Assembly: GCA_937900725.1 (NCBI GenBank)
Contig: CALCFP010000459.1
Location: 1-7,165, forward strand
Direction of reading: 5' to 3'
DNA: 7,165 nt
From: an uncultured Bacteroidota bacterium
GTDB taxonomy: Bacteria > Bacteroidota > Bacteroidia > Bacteroidales > SZUA-534
Under the pieces are notes generated by a model that saw nothing but the letters and a program-made list of their open reading frames with translations, was not told where the DNA came from and did no database searches. Shown piece after piece: positions 1 through 6,725 of the stretch. The first letter of the stretch is position 1. The number at the start of each line of letters is the position of its first letter. The translations under genes were made by a program, and so were the position numbers.

Positions 1-2
1 CC

Positions 3-644
3 ATTGACGGATACAGAGAGCAGGGGTTGCGCGCGCAAATGGTTAATGATTTGGCTCGCAGGGGAATAACCGATGCCAATGTGCTCGATGCAATGGGCAA
101 AATCCCCCGCCATTTCTTTTTCGACAGTGCATTCATCGAATTTGCGTATGCCGTTGATAAGGCCTTTCAAATAGGTGCAGGACAGACAATTAGCCAGCCA
201 TATACCGTCGCATTCCAAACGCAGTTGCTCAACATACAAAAAGGTGACAAGGTGTTGGAGATAGGCACAGGTTCGGGTTATCAGACTTCTGTGCTTGTTG
301 AAATGGGGGCGAAGGTGTATACCATTGAGCGTCAGCGAGAATTGTATGTCAAGGTTCAGCAAATGTTGCCGTCAATGGGGTATCGTCCGCAGTTTTTCTA
401 TGGCGACGGCTATTTAGGCAAACCAACTTATGGCCCTTTTGACAAGATTCTTGTCACCGCAGGGGCGTTTGGTATTCCTGAAAAACTGTTGTCTCAACTC
501 AAGATAGGTGGAGTTATGGTGGTTCCTGTTGGCGAGAAGACACAACGTATGTTGCGCATTTGCAGGACAAGCGAAACGGAATTCACCAAGGAGGATTTCG
601 GCGATTGCTCGTTTGTTCCGATGTTGGAAGGTGTAAACAGGTAG
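3..644 (+). CDS. pcm: Protein-L-isoaspartate O-methyltransferase (5'-partial)
   Basis: This enzyme methylates abnormal L-isoaspartyl residues in aged proteins with S-adenosylmethionine, starting their repair; it is cytoplasmic. The frame is open to the left edge and reads I-D-G-Y-R-E-Q-G-L before the first internal start-like codon (TTG at 27), matching the usual N-terminus of the family. The true start therefore probably lies just outside the window, and 213 residues are visible, close to full length. Family marks are GAGQTISQPYT near residues 58-68, the SAM-binding motif I EIGTGSGYQT near residue 86, the post-I acidic strand VYTIE, and GPFDKILVTAGA followed by IPEKLLSQLKIGG in the second half. 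The stop is TAG at 642-644. It converges with the MORN-repeat gene with a 2-bp gap. Assignment is secure; only the start is unknown. Confidence 0.95.
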   Translation: MDGYREQGLRAQMVNDLARRGITDANVLDAMGKIPRHFFFDSAFIEFAYAVDKAFQIGAGQTISQPYTVAFQTQLLNIQKGDKVLEIGTGSGYQTSVLVEMGAKVYTIERQRELYVKVQQMLPSMGYRPQFFYGDGYLGKPTYGPFDKILVTAGAFGIPEKLLSQLKIGGVMVVPVGEKTQRMLRICRTSETEFTKEDFGDCSFVPMLEGVNR

Positions 645-646
645 CC

Positions 647-2362
647 TTACTTTACTTTTCCGCGGTTGTCAACCTTTACTTTCACCAATTCGTCATTCTT
701 GAATGTCGCTTCATACACGACAGTTCCCCTCATTTCAAGCACTTTGTAGGTGCCGTTGCGCATGCCGTTTTTGTAATTGATTTCGGTATTCAGCGGGCCT
801 TCGTCGTACCAGGTGAGCCATTGTCCGTCTTCCTTGCCGTTTTTGTACTGTTCCTGACGCAGTTGCTTGCCGTATTGGTTGAAATATTTCCAGATGCCGT
901 CTTTTGTCCCGTTAAGGTAACTGCCTTCAAACTCTTTTGAGCCGTTGGCGCGGAACGATTGGTAAGTGCCGTTATAGACTCCTTTTGCGTAGTTCTCGAC
1001 TAGTCGCAGTTGTCCGCCCTGATACCAGTAGGTTGCGGTGCCGTTCTTTATGTTTTTGCGGTAGTTGATTACGTATTGCTTGTCGCCATTTTCGTAGAAG
1101 CCGTTCCAGATGCTGTCCATCATACCTTCGCAGAAGTATCCAGTTTGTTCAGTCTTTCCGTCTTCATACCATTGAATCCAGTAGCCAGTTTCCTTGCCAT
1201 TGCTGAAGTCGCCTTCGTGGAATTTAGTGCCGTCTTCGTAATAGACAATCCAATGACCGTTTTTCAATCCTTTGCTGAAGTCGCCTTCTTTCCAGACATT
1301 GCCGTTGGCATACCAGTAAGTCCAGCGACCGTCCATTTGACCGTCGACAAAGTAGCCTTCGTTGCCTTTCTGTCCGTCGGTGCGCCAATATGTCCATAGG
1401 CCGTCCTGTACGTCTTGATTGAAATGGCCTTCCATATCGATTTTCCCGTCCTCGTGCCACCAGGTTGCCTTGCCGTCCTTCTTGTCGTCGGCGAAGTTTA
1501 TTTCGTCCGACTTTCCGCCCGATACGAACCAGTCGGTTTGCAGTCCGTTCTTCTTTCCGTCGGTGTAGTTGATTTGCATTTTAGGCTTTCCGTCGTGGTA
1601 CCAGAAGTTCCAAACTCCGTCTTTCTTGTTGTCCTTGAGCATACCTTCCATTTCCTTCTGCCCGTTGGCGTAGTAGCGGATGTTCATTCCGTTCTCGTAG
1701 TTCATCTCGCTTTTGAGATTGCCCTCGCGGTAGTATGTGAGCCATTTGCCAATTTCCAGGCCAGCCTTGTAGTGTCCGCTACTCATCATATTCCCGTTAG
1801 GGAAATAGCGTTTCCAGTAGCCGTCTTCACGTCCGTTGGCGTATGGGCCAGTTTCCTTCACCTGTCCCGATTGGTAGTACGACGTGTAGGTTCCGTTTCC
1901 GTCCTTGATGGTTTGTTCCTTGCCGTTTTCCCAATAGTTGATAAGAAGCAGTGAATCCTTGAAGTGGCGTTCTTCGCGGTATTTCAGCCCAGAGCCGTTG
2001 TAATATGCCCAGATGCTGTCTTTTGCGCCCATTTTGTAGTAGCCTTCAACTTTAGGCGAGCCGTTAAGGTAGTTCTCGACATAATGCCCGTTCAGTATTC
2101 CGTTGCTGAATTCGCCCTGATTTTGGATTTTCCCGTTGCTGTAGAAGTATGTCAGTTTGCCGTGAACGGCGCCATTCTTGTATTCAATGGTCTGTGTCTT
2201 TACGCCGAGGCTGTCGTAGTAGGTCCAAAGCCCGTTTTCCTTGCCTTGATTCAGTACGCCTTCGCTCGCAGTTTGTCCGTTGCCGTATTTGGTGACTATT
2301 TTTTCTTGAGCCCAGCCTGCAAGTGGCAGTGTTGCAATGATAAGAATGGCAATGTATCTCAT
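647..2362 (-). CDS. Secreted MORN_2/YwqK-type repeat protein, about 22 repeats
   Basis: 571 residues from the ATG at 2362. That start is preferred over the longer frame (2389) because it begins directly with a signal peptide (MRYIAILIIATLPLAGWAQ) and because a TAnnTTTG promoter box overlaps the longer start. Almost all of the mature protein is a tandem array of about 22 units of roughly 24 residues with the pattern YY-x-(D/N)G-x5-EG-x-(Y/F)-x-NG-x3-G-x-W, for example YWYANGNVWKEGDFSKG. These are MORN_2 (YwqK-family) repeats, often auto-named 'toxin-antitoxin YwqK family antitoxin'; nothing here shows a cognate toxin, so that name should not be taken as function. The repeats form beta-hairpin solenoids and probably act in binding. 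The fifth unit is enlarged and irregular, and the eighth is shortened before RYYANG. It has no lipobox, no membrane segment after the signal peptide, and no other domain. It is divergent from the caspase operon. Cargo and role are unknown. Confidence 0.9.
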   Translation of the reverse strand: MRYIAILIIATLPLAGWAQEKIVTKYGNGQTASEGVLNQGKENGLWTYYDSLGVKTQTIEYKNGAVHGKLTYFYSNGKIQNQGEFSNGILNGHYVENYLNGSPKVEGYYKMGAKDSIWAYYNGSGLKYREERHFKDSLLLINYWENGKEQTIKDGNGTYTSYYQSGQVKETGPYANGREDGYWKRYFPNGNMMSSGHYKAGLEIGKWLTYYREGNLKSEMNYENGMNIRYYANGQKEMEGMLKDNKKDGVWNFWYHDGKPKMQINYTDGKKNGLQTDWFVSGGKSDEINFADDKKDGKATWWHEDGKIDMEGHFNQDVQDGLWTYWRTDGQKGNEGYFVDGQMDGRWTYWYANGNVWKEGDFSKGLKNGHWIVYYEDGTKFHEGDFSNGKETGYWIQWYEDGKTEQTGYFCEGMMDSIWNGFYENGDKQYVINYRKNIKNGTATYWYQGGQLRLVENYAKGVYNGTYQSFRANGSKEFEGSYLNGTKDGIWKYFNQYGKQLRQEQYKNGKEDGQWLTWYDEGPLNTEINYKNGMRNGTYKVLEMRGTVVYEATFKNDELVKVKVDNRGKVK

Positions 2363-2386
2363 CTGTATTTGTTTTTCAGTGTGAGG

Positions 2387-2394
2387 CAAATCTA
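2387..2394 (-). promoter_or_regulatory. Bacteroidetes-type -7 element for the MORN-repeat gene
   Basis: On the minus strand this reads TAGATTTG, an exact match to the Bacteroidetes sigma-ABfr -7 consensus TAnnTTTG. A TTTC (one base off the -33 TTTG) lies 21 bp upstream at 2419-2416. Transcription would begin near 2380, leaving a 5' leader of roughly 18 nt before the ATG at 2362. This supports the shorter start codon. The match is read by eye; no expression evidence is available. Confidence 0.5.
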
Positions 2395-2403
2395 ATAAAA
2401 TAG

Positions 2404-2418
2404 TTCCAATTATTGGAA
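2404..2418. promoter_or_regulatory. Perfect 15-bp palindrome in divergent promoter region (candidate operator)
   Basis: TTCCAATTATTGGAA has two perfect 7-bp arms around a single central T. It lies between the two divergent TAnnTTTG boxes and overlaps or abuts the likely -33 region of the minus-strand promoter, a normal place for a dimeric regulator to bind. No regulator gene lies in the window, so its role as an operator is inference. The stem is too short and AT-rich to be a terminator. Confidence 0.4.
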
Positions 2419-2467
2419 ATAGGAGGTGTGCTATCTTTCCTTATGAAACGAGTTCGTGAAATTTTGT

Positions 2468-2475
2468 TAACTTTG
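2468..2475 (+). promoter_or_regulatory. Candidate Bacteroidetes-type -7 element for the caspase operon
   Basis: TAACTTTG matches TAnnTTTG exactly. No good TTTG appears at the usual -33 spacing (only TTATG at 2441-2445), so the promoter would be weak or activator-dependent. Transcription would start near 2482, giving a leader of about 95 nt before the ATG at 2578. A second, poorer box (TTAGTTTG at 2514-2521, one mismatch) could be used instead. Confidence 0.35.
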
Positions 2476-2577
2476 TTGCTTGATATGTTGGTCTTTAAGA
2501 CACATATCGATTTTTAGTTTGTGTACGCAACCAAATGTGTTGACAAATCATCTACATGTCGTTATTACAATTTGTTT

Positions 2578-4530
2578 ATGAAAAAAGTTTTATTTGTTAT
2601 TTCATTCTCAATCCTTGCCTTTGGCGGATACTCTCAATCATTGGTGAGGTATTCAAAAACAAATGGCAATAGTGTCCATTATGGCTTTAAAGACGTTAAT
2701 GGTGAAGTGGTCATACCTGCACAGTTCTCAATGGCAACTTCTTTTTTTGATGGAGTGGCCTTAGTGGCTAAACCAAATGGAAAACGGTACCTGATAGATA
2801 CTCTGGGAAACAATTTGTGTACAAAAGATTATTCTGACTTTTTTAGCATAGGGCATGGTAGATATAAGGCGGTAGTGAAAAGTGGCGAAGGCAAATGTGT
2901 CGACATATTGGATGAAAAGGGGCAAATACTGTTTTCTGCTTCTGAATACGATGAGTTTAGACCATACGGCGACAATGGTTATTCCATTGTGGTAAAGAGT
3001 AATATGTATGGGTGCGTAGATGTAAACGGAAATGTAATTGTACCTTGTGATTATTCCACTATAAAATTTGGGGAGTTTGGCACATTTGGATATGCGATTG
3101 TGCAAAAAAATGAAAAATACGGGTGTTATAGATTGGGTGATGATCTAATTATACCGTGTGTCTGTCCAAGTGAGCAAGATGCTTTGGAACAATATTGCAA
3201 TAGTTTTTTTTCTGTTTTTGCCAAAAAAACTGTCGAGTCGGAATTGAATGCGTGGCAGAAGAAAGGCGAGTTTGAAAAAATTGCCGATTGGAAAAAGCGT
3301 GTTACAGTAGAAACCCGTGAGGCAAAAATTAAGGAATTGACCGAAGATGCTGAACGAAAATACATTGATAGATACAGCCCCAAAGACTTGAAAATTGAAT
3401 TGGGCCAGTATGATGCTGAAAATGAGGTGTTCCTTGTAAATGTTGGTAAAAAAGATTTGTTGGTTCCAGTTCCTATTGATATTGCGCCAAAATTCAAACA
3501 GGAATGGCAATCAATAAACAATAATGTGGTTTGCTTCATTGAGAGCGATAGAATAAGCATTGCCGAGATTCTGTTTACCATGCCTGATGGTCTGCAGTTT
3601 AAATATAGCAACCAGGCATCGTTGAATTATGAGATGGCCCAGATTGAATATAATTTCGAACCATTGGCTTTGGATTTACAACCCGCAGTAAATCAACAAT
3701 TAATACAAGGCAAGCAATCTATAGCCACAATTACGAAGACGGTTGGCATGTCAGATGTCGACACCAATATTCCTGTGGATGATAAAAAGTCGAACAATAC
3801 ATTTGCTGTTGTCATTGCAAACGAAAAATATCAGAAAGAGGAGTCTGTGCCGTTTGCCATGAATGACGGGAAAGTCTTTTCAGACTATTGTCTTAAGACT
3901 TTGGGATTATCCGAAAACAATGTCCATTATGTCGCAAATGCAACATTGAATAATCTCAAATACGAGATTAACTGGGTCCAAAAAGTTATTGAGGCCTATA
4001 AAGGTGACGCAAATGTCATTTTCTTTTATGCCGGTCACGGAATTCCAGACGAAAGTAACAAAACATCGTATTTGTTGCCAATAGACGGTTTTGCTTCTGA
4101 TGTTACAACGGGTTACAGTTTGGATGAATTATATGAAGCATTAGGCTCGAAACCATGTAAATCTGTTACCGTTTTCATGGATGCATGCTTTAGTGGTGCA
4201 AAACGTGATGGGGGAATGTTAGCCAGCGCACGCGGGGTTGCCATTAAGGCCAAGGAAGGTACGCCAGTTGGCAATATGGTTGTATTCTCTGCTTGTCAGG
4301 GAAATGAAACTGCATATCCGTATCCCGACCAGCAACATGGTTTGTTTACATATTTCCTATTGAAGAAACTTAAGGAGACACAAGGTACTGCGACATATCA
4401 GGATTTGGAGTCATACATTACTGATAATGTCAAGAAAATGTCGATTGTGACTAATGGGAAAAGCCAGACGCCAACAATAATACCGTCAACTATAATAGGC
4501 AATGACTGGAAAAACTGGAAACTAAAGTAG
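2578..4530 (+). CDS. Secreted caspase-family (peptidase C14) protein with N-terminal WG repeats
   Basis: 650 residues. The ATG at 2578 is chosen over an upstream GTG (2521) because it begins a clean signal peptide, MKKVLFVISFSILAFGGYSQ, with no lipobox cysteine. Residues about 30-195 contain WG-type repeat units (YGFKDVNGEVVIPAQF; YGCVDVNGNVIVPCDY; YGCYRLGDDLIIPC). Residues about 198-365 form a middle region with WQKKGEFEKIADWKKR and NEVFLVNVGKKDLLVPVPI; similar stretches are, from memory, common in Bacteroidetes caspase proteins but have no known role. The caspase domain fills about 408-650, with the catalytic pair His487 (VIFFYAGHG) and Cys537 (VFMDACFSG), then SACQGNETAYPYPDQQHGLFTYFLL. 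The dyad is intact, so a cysteine peptidase active in the periplasm or at the surface is likely; bacterial relatives usually cleave after Arg/Lys. Basic residues after Cys537 (AKRDGG, SARG) could be self-processing sites, which is inference. It is the first gene of an operon with the DUF4384 gene, 2 bp downstream. It is AT-rich relative to pcm and the MORN gene. Confidence 0.93.
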   Translation: MKKVLFVISFSILAFGGYSQSLVRYSKTNGNSVHYGFKDVNGEVVIPAQFSMATSFFDGVALVAKPNGKRYLIDTLGNNLCTKDYSDFFSIGHGRYKAVVKSGEGKCVDILDEKGQILFSASEYDEFRPYGDNGYSIVVKSNMYGCVDVNGNVIVPCDYSTIKFGEFGTFGYAIVQKNEKYGCYRLGDDLIIPCVCPSEQDALEQYCNSFFSVFAKKTVESELNAWQKKGEFEKIADWKKRVTVETREAKIKELTEDAERKYIDRYSPKDLKIELGQYDAENEVFLVNVGKKDLLVPVPIDIAPKFKQEWQSINNNVVCFIESDRISIAEILFTMPDGLQFKYSNQASLNYEMAQIEYNFEPLALDLQPAVNQQLIQGKQSIATITKTVGMSDVDTNIPVDDKKSNNTFAVVIANEKYQKEESVPFAMNDGKVFSDYCLKTLGLSENNVHYVANATLNNLKYEINWVQKVIEAYKGDANVIFFYAGHGIPDESNKTSYLLPIDGFASDVTTGYSLDELYEALGSKPCKSVTVFMDACFSGAKRDGGMLASARGVAIKAKEGTPVGNMVVFSACQGNETAYPYPDQQHGLFTYFLLKKLKETQGTATYQDLESYITDNVKKMSIVTNGKSQTPTIIPSTIIGNDWKNWKLK

Positions 4531-4532
4531 AT

Positions 4533-5381
4533 ATGAAAAACGTAATTGCTTTATTGCTTTTATTATCGATTCATTGTGCTTATTCTCAGGAAACACGAAA
4601 GGTTTGCGGTGAGTTTAAATATTACGTTCAAAATAATGAGACGCTTGAATTAGCACAGAAAAAAGCCATTGAACTAGCAAAAATTCAGGCAATGGTCAAA
4701 GAGTTTGGTGAAAAGATATCGCGTAATCAAGTTCTTGTCACTAAAGAGTCGGAAACGGATTATTCCGATGTATACTACGAATCGGCAATGACTAATGTTA
4801 ACGGTGAGTGGTTGCGTGATGTTGGTGAGCCTCAAATAACAAAATCTGTCGAAAATGGCATGTTGTTTATTAATGTTTCTATTTGTGGCGAGGCTCGCGA
4901 GTCCATTTCATCTACAATTGTTTTCAGTAGTGCTTTGTTACGAAATGGTGTTGAAAGAAGGTTTGAAAGTGCTGAATTCAAGGCCGGAGATCAACTTTAT
5001 GCATTGTTCCAATCCCCGATAGACGGATATTTGGCGATTTATCAAGTTGATGAAAATCAGACGGCGTATTGTTTGTTGCCATATCGAAATGACCATTCAG
5101 GCCGAGTGCCAGTTGAGGCCAATAAGGAATATCTATTCTTTTCTGCATCTGGACAAAATAATGTGGATGAATATGTTATGACTTGTAATGAAGAGTTGGT
5201 CGTCAATGATATCTATTTTATCTTTTCAGAAAATGATTTCGTAAAAGCGTTGGATTCCCAGTCAGATAAGAGCCTGCCCCGTTATTTGCCATTTGAAAAA
5301 TTCCAAAATTGGTTGAGCGCAAGGCGGGGCGATGATGAAAAGATGCAAGTCGAAGTAAAACATATTTCGATTGAAAAATAA
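4533..5381 (+). CDS. Secreted DUF4384-type protein, partner of the caspase
   Basis: 282 residues starting at the ATG two bases after the caspase stop, so the two genes are surely co-transcribed and probably translationally coupled. A signal peptide (MKNVIALLLLLSIHCAYSQ) directs export; the Cys inside it is not in a good lipobox. Residues about 22-125 look like an LPP20/FlgT-N-type alpha/beta domain, with an Ala-rich helix LAQKKAIELAKIQAMVKEFG and a later strand MLFINVSICGEARE. Residues about 148-265 fit DUF4384: FKAGDQLYALFQSPIDGYLAIY, a CLLPYRNDHSG turn, VPVEANKEYLFF, then VNDIYFIFSENDF and FQNWLSARRGDDEKMQVEV at the C-terminus. DUF4384 proteins are known neighbours of, or fused to, bacterial caspases and kinases; their biochemical function is not established. 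Family call is by recollection of motifs, fairly sure for DUF4384 and weaker for the N-terminal domain. Confidence 0.85.
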   Translation: MKNVIALLLLLSIHCAYSQETRKVCGEFKYYVQNNETLELAQKKAIELAKIQAMVKEFGEKISRNQVLVTKESETDYSDVYYESAMTNVNGEWLRDVGEPQITKSVENGMLFINVSICGEARESISSTIVFSSALLRNGVERRFESAEFKAGDQLYALFQSPIDGYLAIYQVDENQTAYCLLPYRNDHSGRVPVEANKEYLFFSASGQNNVDEYVMTCNEELVVNDIYFIFSENDFVKALDSQSDKSLPRYLPFEKFQNWLSARRGDDEKMQVEVKHISIEK

Positions 5382-5471
5382 ATAATGTCAGTATTTCGGC
5401 CTGTTTTTAGCCTATTATCTTCTTGATTATCGACTAGTTCATATAGTTGAGCCTTTTGTCATTAATGCCAC

Positions 5472-5499
5472 AAAGCATAATTATTTTTAATTATGCTTT
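5472..5499 (+). terminator. Perfect 12-bp-arm hairpin, possible terminator of the caspase operon
   Basis: The arms AAAGCATAATTA and TAATTATGCTTT pair perfectly around a TTTT loop, and CACATTTTT follows on the plus strand. It lies 90 bp after the DUF4384 stop. The stem is AT-rich and the T-run starts four bases late, so termination would be weak. The left side reads CACAAAGCATA, close to the CACAAAGTATA of the adjacent repeats, so it may instead be a diverged member of the same protein-binding family. Confidence 0.4.
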
Positions 5500-5510
5500 C
5501 ACATTTTTAT

Positions 5511-5602
5511 AAAATATCACAAAGTATACTTTAAGAAAAATAAAAAATATCGCAAAGTATACTTTAAGATAATTGCAAAATATCACAAAGTATATCTTAG
5601 GA
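5511..5602. repeat. Three 26-bp direct repeats at exact 33-bp period with palindromic core
   Basis: Copies lie at 5511-5536, 5544-5569 and 5577-5602, separated by two 7-bp spacers of unrelated sequence. Copies 1 and 2 differ at one base (CAC versus CGC); copy 3 differs from copy 1 at three bases near its end. Copies 1 and 2 contain the perfect 12-bp palindrome AAAGTATACTTT (5521-5532 and 5554-5565); in copy 3 (5587-5598) the palindrome is broken. A 33-bp period is close to three helical turns, so the sites would face roughly the same side of DNA, as in iterons or multi-site operators. The spacers are too short and the copies too few for a CRISPR. Confidence 0.85.
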
Positions 5603-5671
5603 TATTTTGAGAGAGTTGCAAGTCGCGTTTTGTGAAAATATCCGTATATAATTGATTATTAGATATAAGGG

Positions 5672-6721
5672 TTATTTAATAAATCCTCCGCCGAGCAGAA
5701 TGTCGCCATTATAGAAGGCCACAGCCTGCCCAGGTGCAATTCCCCATTCGGGCTCAATCAGTTCTATTGTCAATTCATTGTCTGAATTGAAATGCACCTT
5801 GCCTTTGGCGTTTTGCTTGCGGTATCTGATGCGCACGTCAACAGGATTCTTGAAATCGTTTTTGTCTATAATGTTGTAGTCAATAGCCTTGAATTCAGTG
5901 TGATACAAATCTGTTATGGGGCCGAGTGTAATCTCGTTCGCTGTTGCGTTTATGTTGGTGACGTACAAGGGTTCTTTGGGTACAAGTCCCAAACCGCGCC
6001 GTTGGCCGATGGTGTAATAGGGGAAGCCGTTGTGCTTGCCAATCTTGGTTCCGTTCCTGTCGATGAAATAGCCATCCCCGATGTTTATGCCTTCCGATTC
6101 AAGAATTTTCTTTAGGAAAGGCCTGTAGTCGGTGCCTTGTATGAAGCAGATGCCAATGCTCTCTTTGAGTTTTGCGACATTGCTGAATCCGTATTTTATG
6201 GCAATTTGCCTTACCTCGTTTTTAGTCAGGTTCGATAGAGGAAACAGTGCTCTGCTTAGCACGTCTTGCCCAAGTCCCCAAAGAAAAAACGATTGTTCCT
6301 TTTCGGCGTCAACGCCTGTGGTAATGTAGAATTTGCCGTTGCGTTCGGTTATTCCGTTGTAGTGTCCAGTGGCAATCCGTTCGCAATTGAGCCTGTTTGC
6401 GTAGTCGAGCAGTATTTTCCATTTGACGTTTGGATTGCAGAACGCGCAGGGGTGTGGCGTGCGCCCTGACAAGTATTCGGTTTGGAAATATTTGACAACC
6501 GTATCGTGAAACTTATTTCTCACATCGGCAACGTGATGTTCTATTTGCAGTTTCTGCGCAAGTTGTCGGGCGTTCGCAATGTATTGTGGTTCAGATTCTT
6601 CAGTGTCGCATTCCGACCACGTGCGCAGTGTTGCTCCAACAACTTCGTGACCTTGTTCCTTGAGTAGCATTGCAGTCACGGAACTGTCGGTGCCACCACT
6701 CATTCCAAGCAGGATTCTCAT
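5672..6721 (-). CDS. mnmA: tRNA-specific 2-thiouridylase MnmA
   Basis: 349 residues from the ATG at 6721; the longer in-frame extension to 6808 lacks family similarity and overlaps the upstream cistron. MnmA transfers sulfur from the cysteine-desulfurase relay to C2 of U34 in tRNAs for Lys, Glu and Gln, using ATP to adenylate the base. The PP-loop is LLGMSGGTDSSV at residues 4-15. The catalytic Cys lies in GRTPHPCAFCN (Cys95), and the persulfide Cys in ESIGICFIQG (Cys192). Other marks are IATGHY (116-121), EQSFFLWGL (142-150) and YTIGQRRGLG. The C-terminal barrel ends with IAPGQAVAFYNGDILLGGGFIK. The position equivalent to the usual Asp in NPDxxC is Cys92, giving a CxxC; I believe this variant occurs in other MnmA proteins. 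It is probably in an operon with the gene ending at 6726. No terminator was seen downstream. Confidence 0.95.
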   Translation of the reverse strand: MRILLGMSGGTDSSVTAMLLKEQGHEVVGATLRTWSECDTEESEPQYIANARQLAQKLQIEHHVADVRNKFHDTVVKYFQTEYLSGRTPHPCAFCNPNVKWKILLDYANRLNCERIATGHYNGITERNGKFYITTGVDAEKEQSFFLWGLGQDVLSRALFPLSNLTKNEVRQIAIKYGFSNVAKLKESIGICFIQGTDYRPFLKKILESEGINIGDGYFIDRNGTKIGKHNGFPYYTIGQRRGLGLVPKEPLYVTNINATANEITLGPITDLYHTEFKAIDYNIIDKNDFKNPVDVRIRYRKQNAKGKVHFNSDNELTIELIEPEWGIAPGQAVAFYNGDILLGGGFIK

Positions 6722-6725
6722 ATCG

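Larger units (their letters stand above)
5382..5671. other. AT-rich convergent intergenic region
   Basis: 290 bp between the 3' ends of the DUF4384 gene and mnmA. No coding frame of note was found. It holds a 12-bp-arm hairpin (5472-5499) and a three-copy repeat array (5511-5602), listed separately. The line 5521-5580 has only 11 of 60 G+C. The parts 5382-5460 and 5603-5671 show nothing I can name. No tRNA or rRNA was seen. Confidence 0.8.

Noticed and set aside
664..674. Small inverted repeat GGTTGTCAACC after pcm as a terminator
   Set aside because: The stem is 4-5 bp with almost no loop and no T-run; it lies within the MORN gene coding sequence.
1224..1460. Minus-strand frame of 78 residues inside the MORN gene
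   Set aside because: Arg-rich out-of-frame shadow of the repeats.
647..2362. YwqK-type antitoxin of a toxin-antitoxin pair
   Set aside because: The name comes from automated transfer; there is no polymorphic toxin gene next to it, and the protein is exported and far longer than an immunity protein of this type.
560..2395. Long plus-strand frames (560-940, 1010-1399, 1415-1954, 1964-2395) opposite the MORN gene
   Set aside because: They lie antisense to a repeat protein whose periodic codons keep the opposite frames open; they show hydrophobic Val/Phe-rich low-complexity sequence and no family motifs.
2443..2517. 24-residue upstream ORF (MKRVREILLTLLLDMLVF...) behind a perfect AGGAGG at 2421-2426
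   Set aside because: The AGGAGG is 16 bp from the ATG, too far for normal initiation; the likely promoter box lies inside the ORF, and Bacteroidetes rarely use Shine-Dalgarno sites. Probably chance.
2761..3611. Minus-strand frames at 2761-3105, 3126-3611 and 3145-3510
   Set aside because: Antisense to the caspase gene, which has clear motifs through this stretch; no recognisable domains.
5511..5602. CRISPR array
   Set aside because: Only three copies, 7-bp spacers, palindrome spanning the repeat core, and no cas genes.
5792..6667. Plus-strand frames at 5792-6115, 6132-6329, 6266-6469 and 6482-6667
   Set aside because: Antisense shadows of mnmA.
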